From assembly GCA_902810075.1 (NCBI GenBank), contig LR778135.1, positions 1,736,001 to 1,800,000 on the forward strand: DNA of 64,000 nt. Direction: 5' to 3'. The notes under the pieces were generated by a model that worked only from the letters and a program-made list of their open reading frames with translations, was not told where the DNA came from and did not search any database. A program made the position numbers and the translations under genes. Origin of the DNA: Ruminococcaceae bacterium BL-6. GTDB taxonomy: Bacteria; Bacillota; Clostridia; Oscillospirales; Acutalibacteraceae. Each line of letters opens with the position of its first letter. The stretch's first letter is position 1. This document shows positions 8,543 to 17,325 of this stretch, in pieces.

Positions 8543-9943
8543 TCAAACGGGGTGAATCCGCTTTTCCGCATCGGAATGTTTTCCGTCGATCCCGTATTTC
8601 GCGTTGCGGCGCTTGAGGAAGAATTCCTCGGCAACCTTCGGGAACTGAGCGTAGGAAAGAACATCCTCCTCCTGCTCCACCCACGGGGCGGCTTCCTTGC
8701 GGAGCTTTTCCAGCTCGGGTTCCAGCAGATCCGCCGGCCTGCAGTCGATGGGCTTTCTGTCGCCGATGATCTTTTTGCGGAATTCCGGATCGATCGGCAC
8801 AGGCGTTTTTCCGTACATCCCGGCGACCAGATCCTTGAATTCCTTCGTGCACATCTTATACCGCTGACCGGTGATCACATTGAAAACAGCCTGGGTCCCA
8901 ACGATCTGGGAGGTCGGCGTGACAAGCGGCGGGTATCCGGCGTCTTTGCGCACGCGCGGCACTTCCTGAAGAACCTCTTCCATCCGGTCGGCCTTTCCGG
9001 CCTGTTTCAGCTGGGAAAGGAGGTTGGAGAGCATCCCGCCCGGCACCTGATACACCAGCGCCTTGGTGTTGGTGGCGAGGAGCTGCGGGTCGAGCAGTCC
9101 GCTGTCGATATATTTTTTTCGGAGGGTCATAAAATATTCCCTGATCTCGTTCAGAAGGATCAGGTCGAGGCCCGTGTCGTATTCGGTGCCCTTCAGCGCG
9201 GCGACGATCGACTCGGTCGGCGCGTGGGATGTCCCAAGCGCCAGCGGGGACATGGCGGTGTCGACCACGTCGATTCCCGCTTCGATCCCCTTGAGCGCAC
9301 ACATGGAAGCAAGGCCGGACGTGTAGTGGGTATGAAGCTGAATCGGAAGCTTCACCGCCGCTTTCAGCGCCTTTGTGAGCGAGTATGTCTCATACGGCGT
9401 CAGAAGCGCCGCCATATCCTTGATGCAGATGGAATCCGCGCCGGCGTTTTCGATCTGCTTTGCGTAATTAACGTAATATTCATGCGTGAAAACGGGGCCG
9501 GTCGTGTAGGAAATCGCCACCTGGACATGGGCGCCTTCCTTCTTTGCGGCATTGATCGCCCGTTCCAGGTTCCGGATGTCGTTGAGCGCGTCGAAAATCC
9601 GGATGATGTCGATGCCGTTCGCCACCGTGCGCTGCACGAAATAATCGAGCACATCATCCGCGTAATGGCGGTAGCCGAGCATATTCTGTCCGCGGAACAG
9701 CATCTGGAGCTTTGTTTTCGGGCAATGCTTGCGGATCGTCCTCAGCCGTTCCCACGGGTCTTCGTTCAGAAACCGCAGACAGGCATCGAAAGTGGCGCCG
9801 CCCCAGCATTCCAGCGAATGGAATCCGACCTGATCCAGCTTATCCAGAATGGGGAGCATATCCCCGATCGGCATTCTGGTGGCGATCAGCGACTGGTGCG
9901 CGTCGCGCAGCACGGTTTCGGTAATTCCGATTTTTTTAGCCAT
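8543..9943 (-). CDS. oadA: OadA/5S-type carboxyltransferase (pyruvate/oxaloacetate side)
   Basis: 466 residues. The TIM-barrel domain carries ITETVLRDAHQSL at the N-terminus, RGQNMLGYRHYADD, and the metal-binding HTH of QLHTHYTSG; a conserved PycB C-terminal domain follows. It moves carboxyl groups between oxaloacetate and biotin (oxaloacetate decarboxylase alpha, transcarboxylase 5S, pyruvate carboxylase B family). Unlike many OadA proteins it has no fused biotin domain; the carrier is the next gene upstream (15-base gap). No membrane OadB sodium pump is present, so a soluble transcarboxylase is more likely than a sodium pump. Family sure, exact reaction not. Confidence 0.88.
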   Translation of the reverse strand: MAKKIGITETVLRDAHQSLIATRMPIGDMLPILDKLDQVGFHSLECWGGATFDACLRFLNEDPWERLRTIRKHCPKTKLQMLFRGQNMLGYRHYADDVLDYFVQRTVANGIDIIRIFDALNDIRNLERAINAAKKEGAHVQVAISYTTGPVFTHEYYVNYAKQIENAGADSICIKDMAALLTPYETYSLTKALKAAVKLPIQLHTHYTSGLASMCALKGIEAGIDVVDTAMSPLALGTSHAPTESIVAALKGTEYDTGLDLILLNEIREYFMTLRKKYIDSGLLDPQLLATNTKALVYQVPGGMLSNLLSQLKQAGKADRMEEVLQEVPRVRKDAGYPPLVTPTSQIVGTQAVFNVITGQRYKMCTKEFKDLVAGMYGKTPVPIDPEFRKKIIGDRKPIDCRPADLLEPELEKLRKEAAPWVEQEEDVLSYAQFPKVAEEFFLKRRNAKYGIDGKHSDAEKRIHPV

Positions 9944-9958
9944 TTTTTATCCGCCCCC

Positions 9959-10393
9959 TTACTGAAGGGAAACAAGAGGATCGCCCACGTTGACCATATC
10001 CCCCTTGTTGACGTGAATGCCGGCCACCACCGAATCGGTGGGAGACATAATTTCATTTTCCATTTTCATCGCTTCCAGAATGAGGAGCGTCTGTCCCTTT
10101 TTCACGGCCTGTCCGGCAGAGACGTTGATATCGAGAATTTTACCGGGCATCGGCGCGGAAACGACATTGGCGGATGCGGATGGCTTGGGTGCCGGAACGG
10201 GCACGGGTGCAGCCGGAGCCTGTTCGGCGGCGGGAGCCGGAGCAGCGGCCGGTGCGGGTGCCGCAACAGGAGCGGCCGGTACCGGTGCGGCAGCGGGCGC
10301 CGCCGCAGGAGCGGATGCAACGGCTGTGCCGTCGGCCTCTTCTACCTGTACGCTGTAAGCGACGCCGTTTACGGTGATCTTAAGGTTTTTCAT
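9959..10393 (-). CDS. Biotin carboxyl carrier protein (1.3S-like)
   Basis: 144 residues from the ATG at 10393, behind an AGGGGG site; an upstream ATG at 10432 lacks one. N-terminal segment MKNLKITVNGVAYSVQVEE, an alanine/proline-rich linker (about 28-75), then a biotinyl domain with the biotin-accepting lysine in EAMKME. It shuttles carboxyl groups between the two flanking carboxyltransferases. It is the only biotin carrier in the window and could in principle also serve AccA/AccD, whose own AccB is not in the fab operon. That last point is inference. Confidence 0.92.
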   Translation of the reverse strand: MKNLKITVNGVAYSVQVEEADGTAVASAPAAAPAAAPVPAAPVAAPAPAAAPAPAAEQAPAAPVPVPAPKPSASANVVSAPMPGKILDINVSAGQAVKKGQTLLILEAMKMENEIMSPTDSVVAGIHVNKGDMVNVGDPLVSLQ

Positions 10394-10441
10394 ATCGTTA
10401 TCCCCCTTGATGATTGGTTTCGGTCTTTCCATGGAATGAGT

Positions 10442-11806
10442 TTACAGTTGAATGTTGCTGTGTTTTTTCGGCAGCGTCGAAACACGTTTTCCGGAAAGCA
10501 TATCGAGCTGCCGAATCACTTTGTCACGGGTCTCATCCGGACTGATGACATCCTCGATATATCCGTCGGCCGCAGCGGAAAGCGGAGAAGCCTGTGTCGT
10601 TTTATATTCTTCGATCAGCTTTTTCCGGTCTCCGACAGGGTCGGTGGAACCCGCAAGCCTGTCGTTCCACTGGAGCATGGCGGCCGCGGCGGGAGAAATG
10701 GGAGAAACCGAAGCGCTTGCCCACGCCATCGTGATGTCGGCGTTCGCACCGCGCCCGGCGGTTGCAATATAAACGGGGCCGTAGGATTCCCCGGTGATGA
10801 CGGTGACCTTGACCGTCGTCGCTTCCGAATAGGTGCTGGAAAGCTTGGAGGCCTCGCGCAGGGAAGCGAAGCCCTTCGCGTTCACAAGCGTGACCACGGG
10901 AAGGGAGAACGCGTCGCAGAACCGGACGAAGCGCGCGGTTTTGGAGCAGGAGTCCGCGTCGATCGTATCCCTCAGCGCCACGATGCCGGCGGAAAGGCCC
11001 CTGAGCCGGGCGAAGCCCGTCACCGCCGCAGCGCCGAAATTCCGGCTCAGCTCCAGAAAGGTATGGTCATCCGCAATGGAGGAAATCACGGTGTAAGCAT
11101 CGGCGCTTTCCGCAAGAGGCTCCGCGCTGCAGTCCCCAAGCAAATCGGCCGCCGGCGCTCCCTCCAGATTGTTCTGGGGCAGCGCCGCGATCAGCTCGCG
11201 CGCCTTCTGAATCGCATCCTCTTCCGTCTTTTCCAGGATATGGCAGATTCCGAGCTTTTCCGCTTCTTCGGCGGAGCTGTTCTCTCCGCTCGTTTCAACC
11301 GTCAGCTCCGCTTTTTCGGACATGACGACGAAATCCGCGCCGGCGGCAATCAGCGCCGAAGTCCCGATGCACGGGCCGAGCACTATGGAAATCTGGGGAA
11401 CCACGCCGGAAAGGTTGTTGCTCGTGCGCAGGATCTCACCGTAGGCCGCCAGCATGTCCCCGCCTTCTGCCAGACGGCCACCGATGGAATCGTAAACCCC
11501 GACCACCGGCGTTCCCGTTTTCAGGGCCAGCTCGTAAATCTTCTTGATTTTATTCGCCTGCGCCTTGGACATCGCCCCGCCGTCCGTCTCGCCATCCTGC
11601 GCGAACAGATAAGCCGGGCATCCGTTGATGTAACCAAAGCCGGTGACCGCTTCCGCCGCATGATCCCCGGATTTCGCAAAGGCATCCAGTTCCTGGAACG
11701 TCCCCTGATCCACCAGGAGGGAAATCCGCTTCTGCACAATCTTATTTTCTGCGGCATCGCGAGAGTCTTTCAGCAATTCATTTTTTTCATTGCCGTCAAC
11801 GCCCAT
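10442..11806 (-). CDS. MmdA-like acyl-CoA carboxyltransferase (12S-like)
   Basis: 454 residues, shorter than the usual 510 or so for MmdA/PccB, mainly at the N-terminus. Two crotonase-fold carboxyltransferase halves are visible: IVLGPCIGTSALIAAGADF in the first, TVITGESYGPVYIATAGRG in the second. In transcarboxylases this subunit handles the acyl-CoA. The start follows GGAGG; a sigma-A promoter is 45-73 bases upstream. It opens a three-gene set with the biotin carrier and OadA. Substrate (acetyl-, propionyl- or methylmalonyl-CoA) cannot be decided from sequence. Confidence 0.82.
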   Translation of the reverse strand: MGVDGNEKNELLKDSRDAAENKIVQKRISLLVDQGTFQELDAFAKSGDHAAEAVTGFGYINGCPAYLFAQDGETDGGAMSKAQANKIKKIYELALKTGTPVVGVYDSIGGRLAEGGDMLAAYGEILRTSNNLSGVVPQISIVLGPCIGTSALIAAGADFVVMSEKAELTVETSGENSSAEEAEKLGICHILEKTEEDAIQKARELIAALPQNNLEGAPAADLLGDCSAEPLAESADAYTVISSIADDHTFLELSRNFGAAAVTGFARLRGLSAGIVALRDTIDADSCSKTARFVRFCDAFSLPVVTLVNAKGFASLREASKLSSTYSEATTVKVTVITGESYGPVYIATAGRGANADITMAWASASVSPISPAAAAMLQWNDRLAGSTDPVGDRKKLIEEYKTTQASPLSAAADGYIEDVISPDETRDKVIRQLDMLSGKRVSTLPKKHSNIQL

Positions 11807-11850
11807 AGTTTCTTTCCTCCATTCTGCTGTGTTAAGACTTAAACATGTTT

Positions 11851-11879
11851 ATTATAATATATCGAAAGGACAAAGACAA
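11851..11879 (-). promoter_or_regulatory. Predicted sigma-A promoter of the transcarboxylase trio
   Basis: Minus strand: -35 TTGTCT (11879-11874), 17-base spacer, perfect -10 TATAAT (11856-11851). Confidence 0.75.
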
Positions 11880-11950
11880 GGCATAATGATGAAAAAAGCG
11901 GAAATCATTTACAGATTTCCGATCAAAGAATCCGTCCGTTCTGTATAAAA

Positions 11951-11982
11951 GCCCGGGGCGCCGCTTCCGCAGCGCCCCGGGC
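11951..11982 (-). terminator. Terminator behind rluB
   Basis: Perfect 11-bp stem GCCCGGGGCGC/GCGCCCCGGGC with a 10-base loop, followed on the minus strand by TTTTATAC. Lies 16 bases after the rluB stop. Confidence 0.85.
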
Positions 11983-11997
11983 TTTCCTATATTCGTT

Positions 11998-12786
11998 TTA
12001 TTCGTCCCGGTTCCGGCGTTGAGAACGGGACACGGGCCCGCCGGCTTTTTCCGGTCGCCCGTCCGCTTTTATCGCATTCGTCAGCCGCCTGACTTCGTCC
12101 GAAGTCAGATAACGCCATTTCCCGGGCGGGAGCATCCCCAGCTTCACCGGCCCCACGGCGATCCGTTTCAGGCGGGCGACATCCAGCCCGAGCGCTTCGC
12201 ACATCTTCCGGATTTCGCGGTTGCGCCCCTCGTAAAGAACGACCTCCAGCACGACACGGCCCGGCTCCTGCTGTAACACGCGCACGTTCGCGGGCGAGGT
12301 CTTTCTGCCGTCGATCATGATCCCGACGGCGATCTGCGTGAGCTGATCCTCCGTGATGGAAGGGCGCACGGTGACGCGGTAGGTTTTGGGCACATGCATC
12401 GACGGATGCATCATGGCGTTGGCAAATTCCCCGTCGTTCGTCATCAGCAGGAGCCCCTCGGATTCCCTGTCCAGCCGGCCCACGGGGTAAATGCGCTCCG
12501 GCACCTCGCTGACGAGCTCCGCAACGCACTTGCGGTCCATCTCGTCGCTCATGGTGGTAATATAGCCGCGCGGTTTGTGAAGCATGACATAGATCGTATG
12601 TACCTGTTTCACCACGTTGCGCCCGTGAACGGTGACTTTGTCTTTTCGGACGTCGACCTTATCCCCGATTTTCGCAACGACGCCGTTGACTTTCACCGCG
12701 CCGGCGGCGATCATCTCCTCCGCTTTCCTCCGGGAAGCGATTCCGCATTCCGAAAGCATTTTCTGAAGTCTTACATCTTTCGCCAT
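11998..12786 (-). CDS. rluB: 23S rRNA pseudouridine synthase RluB family
   Basis: 262 residues. An S4 RNA-binding domain (1-about 60, RLQKMLSECGIASRRKAEEM) precedes a RsuA/RluB-type synthase domain with the catalytic aspartate in VGRLDRESEGLLL. It makes pseudouridine near position 2605 of 23S rRNA in homologues. The C-terminal tail is basic and low-complexity (RRNRDE end). It follows dacA after a 179-base gap that contains a strong hairpin, so it may have its own transcript. Confidence 0.93.
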   Translation of the reverse strand: MAKDVRLQKMLSECGIASRRKAEEMIAAGAVKVNGVVAKIGDKVDVRKDKVTVHGRNVVKQVHTIYVMLHKPRGYITTMSDEMDRKCVAELVSEVPERIYPVGRLDRESEGLLLMTNDGEFANAMMHPSMHVPKTYRVTVRPSITEDQLTQIAVGIMIDGRKTSPANVRVLQQEPGRVVLEVVLYEGRNREIRKMCEALGLDVARLKRIAVGPVKLGMLPPGKWRYLTSDEVRRLTNAIKADGRPEKAGGPVSRSQRRNRDE

Positions 12787-12870
12787 ATAATTTTCTACAT
12801 CCTTTTTGGGTTCTCTTTGTTAAGGTTCGTTCGAACAATGGCAGTTCAGCTAAGATATCAAATTTGTTTC

Positions 12871-12902
12871 TGTTCCTCCCTGCCGAAAGGCGGGGAGGAA
12901 CA
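12871..12902. repeat. 14-bp stem with GAAA tetraloop between dacA and rluB
   Basis: UGUUCCUCCC-UGCC, loop GAAA, GGCG-GGGAGGAACA on the plus strand (one G-U pair). No T-tract follows on either side, so it is not a textbook terminator. On the minus strand, the direction of both neighbours, the loop is UUUC. Confidence 0.7.
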
Positions 12903-12941
12903 GATTACGTTCACAAATGATAAGCGGAATTGCTGTCGTTC

Positions 12942-12968
12942 TGTTTGAGAAATAAAAAGCAAGGCCTA
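12942..12968 (-). repeat. Remnant of TA-flanked inverted-repeat element (copy c)
   Basis: On the minus strand the dacA stop codon TAG begins the element end TAGGCCTTG, followed by a tract matching the TTTTATTTCTCAAAC segment of copy b (37408-37486). The opposite terminal repeat is missing. Confidence 0.55.
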
Positions 12969-14117
12969 GCGGAACAGGGAGCCGATTCTGTCCCGGATTC
13001 TCTGAAACAGGCTTTTGCGCGGCGGCGGGTTCTGCACGTTTTCCGCCGCCGTCAGCGGAGCCTCGGCGATGGTTTTCCCATTCAACGTGTAACGCAGGCT
13101 GCCGACCAGTTCCCCTTCCCGGACCGGCGCGTAAACGAAGCGCGGCAGCTCGGTCACGCATTTTATTTTTTCTTCGTCGCCGGCCCGAATGGAAACCTCA
13201 TCCGCCCTTCCGGCCGTCACGGCGACGGAATCCTTCACGCCGCCCGCAACGGGAACCGAAAGCCGCACCTTCCCCGTATCCGGCTCAAACGGAATCCGTT
13301 CGGAAAAGCCGTATTCAAACAGCTTGATGTGGTCATCCCAGTCGTTCGGGTCCCGCAGCGTCACGGCGACAAGCCGTACCCCATCTCGTTCCGCCGCGCT
13401 GACAAGGCAGCGGCCGGCCTTCTTGGTAAAGCCCGTTTTGATCCCGATGCAGTCCGGGTAAAGGCTGAGCAGCCTGTTGTGATTTCCGTAACGAATGGTC
13501 TGTACCGGGTTTACGAACTGCACGTTGATCTCTTTTCGCGAAACGATCGCGGCAAACTTTTCGTTTTTCAAGGCCTGGGCGCCCAGGACCGCCATGTCCT
13601 CCGCCGTGGAATAGTGCCCGTCTGCGTCGAGGCCCGAGGGGGTGACGAAACTGGTGTTTTTCAGGCCCATTTCCCGCGCGCGGCTGTTCATCCGCTTCAC
13701 GAATTCCTGCGTGGAGCCGGCCACGGCGATCGCGGCCGCGTTTGCCGCGTCGTTTCCCGAAACCATCAGCATCCCCTCGGCAAGACCGCTGAGCGCGATT
13801 TTGTTTCCGGGCATGATTCCCATGGAGGAGCCCTCCACCCGAACCATCTCATCCGTGATCGTGACGACCGGGTCGTGCACGGCGGCGGCTTCCAGCGTAA
13901 GCAATGCCGTCATGATTTTCGTGGTGCTCGCCATCGGCAGCTTTTCCGTCTCATTCTTGGCAAACAGAACGGCGCCGCTGTCCGCGTCGATCAGAATCGC
14001 CGCTTTCGCGGACACCTCCGGCTCTTTCGCCGCATCCTGCTGTGCGGAAGCGGTCAGTGAAAATGCCGCCGGCAAAATTGCAAATGCCAGCAGCATGGAT
14101 AAGATTCTTTTTTTCAA
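12966..14117 (-). CDS. dacA: D-alanyl-D-alanine carboxypeptidase (PBP5 family)
   Basis: About 383 residues from a TTG at 14117 (MKKRILSMLLAF) with AGGTG seven bases upstream; a GTG at 14126 is in frame but has no site. Signal peptide cut near ASAQQ. Penicillin-binding motifs: STTK in MASTTKIM, SGN in VSGNDAANA, KTG in GIKTGFTKK. A PBP5 C-terminal domain and a basic C-terminal helix (FQRIRDRIGSLFR) for membrane association follow. It trims the terminal D-Ala of peptidoglycan stems. Neighbours (gerW, scpAB) resemble the Bacillus dacB/dacF-spore context, so a sporulation role is possible but unproven. Confidence 0.93.
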   Translation of the reverse strand: MKKRILSMLLAFAILPAAFSLTASAQQDAAKEPEVSAKAAILIDADSGAVLFAKNETEKLPMASTTKIMTALLTLEAAAVHDPVVTITDEMVRVEGSSMGIMPGNKIALSGLAEGMLMVSGNDAANAAAIAVAGSTQEFVKRMNSRAREMGLKNTSFVTPSGLDADGHYSTAEDMAVLGAQALKNEKFAAIVSRKEINVQFVNPVQTIRYGNHNRLLSLYPDCIGIKTGFTKKAGRCLVSAAERDGVRLVAVTLRDPNDWDDHIKLFEYGFSERIPFEPDTGKVRLSVPVAGGVKDSVAVTAGRADEVSIRAGDEEKIKCVTELPRFVYAPVREGELVGSLRYTLNGKTIAEAPLTAAENVQNPPPRKSLFQRIRDRIGSLFR

Positions 14118-14169
14118 GACGATCACCTGCCAATGGTAATCATATGCAGGCTTTCGCTCGATTATTATT

Positions 14170-14622
14170 TCAGATTTTCGAGCCGTCCGGCGTCACGTCG
14201 TCCGGAGAAGCGCCGTGGGATTTTGCTTCCTTCGCCGCTTTTTTCTCTTCCTTTTTCTTGCCAATCATGGCGCTGATCTTGTCGACCACATCCGGCATCA
14301 TGCCGATGACGCGGTCGACCGAGCCGTTGTACGGGTCAACCTGAAGCAGCTTGACGTTCCCGTTGCTGATGGTGAGAAAAGCGATTGGGTTGATGGAGAT
14401 TCCGGCGCCGGTTCCGCCGCCGAACATCGTTTTTTCCTCCGCCTGTTTGGTTGGAAAATCAGAACCGCCCGAAACGAAACCATAGCTGATTTTTGAAATC
14501 GGGATAATGATGGTGCCGTCCGGCGAGGTGATGGGGTCGCCGACGATCGAATTGACATCCACCATCTGCTTGATTTTTTCCAGTGTTGTATTCATCATGC
14601 CTTCAATCGGATGATCGCTCAT
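14170..14622 (-). CDS. ytfJ: GerW/YtfJ-family sporulation protein
   Basis: 150 residues. Family hallmarks: VGDPITSPDGTIIIPISKIS, GGGTGAGISINPIAFL and the following NGNVKLLQV. In spore formers this protein is needed for germination with some germinants. The C-terminal tail (about 120-150) is charged and not conserved. It lies between a DUF2953 gene and dacA, an arrangement shared by many spore-forming Clostridia, and is the main hint that the organism is, or descends from, a spore former. Confidence 0.93.
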   Translation of the reverse strand: MSDHPIEGMMNTTLEKIKQMVDVNSIVGDPITSPDGTIIIPISKISYGFVSGGSDFPTKQAEEKTMFGGGTGAGISINPIAFLTISNGNVKLLQVDPYNGSVDRVIGMMPDVVDKISAMIGKKKEEKKAAKEAKSHGASPDDVTPDGSKI

Positions 14623-14651
14623 TTCAGTACACCGCTTTCTTTTTTATTCTG

Positions 14652-15290
14652 TTAGGATTCTTTCTGGGCCTGTGTTCCGGCCGGCTTCTTCTTTTTTTCT
14701 TTCCAGGAAAACTTAATGTAGCGGAGCAAAGCGCCCAGCGCGGCCGAAGCCAAAAAACAGAGCCTGATGCGCGCCTGGACGAAAAAATCGACGGACAGTT
14801 CCTTCCGGTCGAAATCCGGCGTCAGGGAAATGTTGTAACGCTTGCATTTGGTGTTCGAAACCAGCACGCCGAAAGCGGGATACACCACCGAGCATATGGA
14901 GCCATAGACGAGCGCCGTTTCGGCCGCGTCTCCGCTTGCGACCACCGCGCGCACCGAAATGTCGCAAATCACAAGATGGGAAAACAGCTTCTTCGCCGCC
15001 CCCGCCGCGATTTCCGCAAGCTCCCTTAAAAAATTCAGGAATCCGGGCAGGCCCTTTTCCTTTATTATACCCTTCATTTTGCCGATATGATCCGGCTCGG
15101 CCTCTTTTTTTCGCTTTTCAGCGGATTCTTTCTTTTGGGGCTTCGGCGGGAAAGAATAGGAGAAAAAAAGATACCGCACCTTTCCCGAAAACCCGTCCTT
15201 CTGGTTAAAAAAAACGCGCACGCAGACGGGGCACAGCAGGAGCAGCGAAAAAAGCGCCGACATCCCCAGCATGATGAAAAGAAAGGTCAT
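14652..15290 (-). CDS. DUF2953 membrane-associated protein
   Basis: 212 residues. One N-terminal membrane segment (1-about 22), then a DUF2953 segment with YGSICSVVYPAFG. The middle is lysine/glutamate rich, and the C-terminus is basic. No biochemical function is known for the family. It is conserved between scpB and ytfJ in spore-forming Firmicutes, suggesting a sporulation link by context only. Confidence 0.82.
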   Translation of the reverse strand: MTFLFIMLGMSALFSLLLLCPVCVRVFFNQKDGFSGKVRYLFFSYSFPPKPQKKESAEKRKKEAEPDHIGKMKGIIKEKGLPGFLNFLRELAEIAAGAAKKLFSHLVICDISVRAVVASGDAAETALVYGSICSVVYPAFGVLVSNTKCKRYNISLTPDFDRKELSVDFFVQARIRLCFLASAALGALLRYIKFSWKEKKKKPAGTQAQKES

Positions 15291-15312
15291 CTTTTTCCCT
15301 CCCGGCCCGCGA

Positions 15313-15891
15313 TTATTTTTTCTTCAGCAGCGGCTGTTCCTGTTCCTGCTCCGTGTCCGCGGCCTCTTCCCCATCCGGCTTCTGTTCCGGAAGCGGGGGA
15401 AGCTCCTCGAGCGAAGAAAGGTTCAGGCACCTGAGAAATACGGGGGTCGTCCCGTACAGAAGCGGCCTGCCGGGCAGATCCAGCCTGCCGCGCTCCTCGA
15501 TCAGACCCTTTGCGGAAAGGCTGCCCAGAACGCCGGAGCAGTCCACCCCGCGGACCTGCTCGACAAACGCTTTTGTGACTGGCTGATGATAGGCGACGAC
15601 CGCCAGCACCTCCATCGCCGCCTGGGAAAGCGGCGTGTTGCGGCGCAGGTCAAGCGCGCGGCGCACGATTTCGCCATATTCCGCCCTGGTGCACATCTGA
15701 TAATCGCGGTCCAGCCTGACAATGCGGAGACCGCCGTTCGCTGCGTTGAACGAATCCATGACGGACTGCATGATCTTTCCCGCCGTCTGCCTGTCCAGCT
15801 CCAGGATCTCGGCGATCCGGTCCAGGGAAACGGGGTCGCCGCTTGCGAACAGCACCGCTTCGACGGCTCCCTGAAGTTTTTTTATTTCCAT
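15313..15891 (-). CDS. scpB: Segregation and condensation protein ScpB
   Basis: 192 residues from the ATG giving MEIKKLQGAVEAVLFASGD; longer in-frame reading upstream runs inside scpA and is not family-like. ScpB binds ScpA to close the SMC condensin ring. Two winged-helix domains are visible, with AMEVLAVVAYHQPVTKAFVE typical of the second. The start overlaps the end of scpA by ten bases. The C-terminal tail is acidic (EEAADTEQEQEQ). Confidence 0.95.
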   Translation of the reverse strand: MEIKKLQGAVEAVLFASGDPVSLDRIAEILELDRQTAGKIMQSVMDSFNAANGGLRIVRLDRDYQMCTRAEYGEIVRRALDLRRNTPLSQAAMEVLAVVAYHQPVTKAFVEQVRGVDCSGVLGSLSAKGLIEERGRLDLPGRPLLYGTTPVFLRCLNLSSLEELPPLPEQKPDGEEAADTEQEQEQPLLKKK

Positions 15892-16589
15892 TTTTTCACA
15901 CCGCCGTTGACCAGCTTCACGGTATACGCTTCCCCTTCCACACGCACGCGGCGTTTTTTCACCAGCTCCAGAACCGCGAGGAACGTCGCCACCAGCTCGG
16001 ATTTTCTGCGGCTTTCCAGAAAAAGCGAATTCAAAGGGATGGCCGGATGCTTCCACAGGCGGCGCAGCACAAAAACGATGCGGGAGGCCACCGAAACCGG
16101 CCGGTGAGTGACAAGCGCCGAAAACGACTCCGCCGGCGGGGGAAGGAAACGGCGCCCGCGCCCGGCCGCGCTGAAATACGCCGCCAGCAATTCCCGGGGA
16201 TCGTGCCTGCGCCGATAGGTCTGGTCCGGCTCAAGCTGCATCGGGGCGCGCACATAAACGTCGTAGCAGAACCGCAGCCTTTGGGCCGCCGCGCGGCACT
16301 GCCTGTATTCCAGCAACTGGTCCGTCAGCCCGCGCCGCAGCTCTTCCGCCTCTTCGCGGCGCGGAAGCAGGGAAACGGTTTTCAGATACACCAGGCGCGC
16401 AGCCATTTCGAGGAATTCACTTGCGACATCCATATCCTGTTCCTGCATCGCGCGGATCTGTTCCATATACTGGTCGAGCAGCTCCGCGATGGAAATATCG
16501 CAGATATCCAGCTTGTTTTTGGAGATCAGATAGAGCAGAAGATCCAGAGGGCCGTCAAATACCGGAAGATGATAAGATAGCTTTTCCAT
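15882..16589 (-). CDS. scpA: Segregation and condensation protein ScpA
   Basis: 235 residues. Kleisin subunit of the SMC-ScpAB complex, which compacts and segregates the chromosome. The N-terminus LPVFDGPLDLLLYLISKNKLDI is diagnostic; the middle linker is basic and the C-terminal winged helix (LVATFLAVLELVKKRRV) is present. It starts eight bases after the M50 protease gene and overlaps scpB. Confidence 0.95.
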   Translation of the reverse strand: MEKLSYHLPVFDGPLDLLLYLISKNKLDICDISIAELLDQYMEQIRAMQEQDMDVASEFLEMAARLVYLKTVSLLPRREEAEELRRGLTDQLLEYRQCRAAAQRLRFCYDVYVRAPMQLEPDQTYRRRHDPRELLAAYFSAAGRGRRFLPPPAESFSALVTHRPVSVASRIVFVLRRLWKHPAIPLNSLFLESRRKSELVATFLAVLELVKKRRVRVEGEAYTVKLVNGGVKKWK

Positions 16590-16597
16590 TTTTTACA

Positions 16598-17299
16598 TTA
16601 AAATCCAAAAAGTCTGAAAGGAAGCGCCGCAAGCCAGCTGATCGCCGACTGCGCCCCCGCCTGAAGGATGCCGAGCGGCACATCCAGCACGCCCATAAAA
16701 AGAAGGGCGAACAGCACGATCATGATAACGCGCTGGTTCTGATAGTACTTGAACAGCGCCCGGTCCGACAGAAACGCGCCCAGGATGCGCGAGCCGTCGA
16801 GCGGCGGCAGCGGAATCAGGTTGAAAACCGCCAGCATCACGTTGATGCCGATATAATACTGAAAGAAAAACTCCAGAAGCAGGAGCACGGCATCGGGAAG
16901 GAACGGGCGGAGCACCAAAAAGAACAGGTTGAACAAGAGCGCGCCCGCGAGCGCCGCCAGAAGATTGGAAACCGGGCCCGCCAAAGCGGTGATTGCCATA
17001 TCCCTTTTCGGATTTTTGAAATTTCTCGGATTGACCGGCACGGGCTTCGCCCAGCCGAAGCCGAACAGAAGGATCGCCAGCGCGCCGAGCGGGTCGATGC
17101 TGGCCAAGGGATTCATCGTGAGCCTTCCGTTGTATCTTGCGGTATTGTCCCCCAGCTTTTCCGCCATCCACCCGTGCGCGAACTCATGCAGGGGAAGGAT
17201 ACAGAAAATGATGAACAGAACGGCCAGTATCTGCATCACCACACTGGGAAAATTGACCGGGGATCCACTTAAAATGGATCGAAAGACCTGGTAGAGCAT
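16598..17299 (-). CDS. Site-2 protease family (M50) membrane metallopeptidase
   Basis: 233 residues with about five or six membrane segments. HEFAH zinc motif at 38-42; the third metal ligand is likely in the PPLDGSRIL segment. This resembles the YwhC/rhomboid-like standalone M50 group without PDZ domain. The substrate is unknown. It is the first gene of the minus-strand operon running through scpA-scpB to dacA, behind a strong promoter at 17326-17354. Confidence 0.9.
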   Translation of the reverse strand: MLYQVFRSILSGSPVNFPSVVMQILAVLFIIFCILPLHEFAHGWMAEKLGDNTARYNGRLTMNPLASIDPLGALAILLFGFGWAKPVPVNPRNFKNPKRDMAITALAGPVSNLLAALAGALLFNLFFLVLRPFLPDAVLLLLEFFFQYYIGINVMLAVFNLIPLPPLDGSRILGAFLSDRALFKYYQNQRVIMIVLFALLFMGVLDVPLGILQAGAQSAISWLAALPFRLFGF

Positions 17300-17325
17300 T
17301 CGGCAGCCTCCTTTTTTAGAGTTTT

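Noticed and set aside
8552..11842. Plus-strand open frame of over 1000 codons across the transcarboxylase trio
   Set aside because: Exactly antisense to three genes with clear family motifs; composition is arginine/histidine-rich as expected from the complementary strand of GC-rich genes.
12820..12860. LexA/SOS box around GTTCGTTCGAAC
   Set aside because: Spacing does not match the CGAAC-N4-GTTCG consensus and the neighbouring gene is rluB, not a repair gene.
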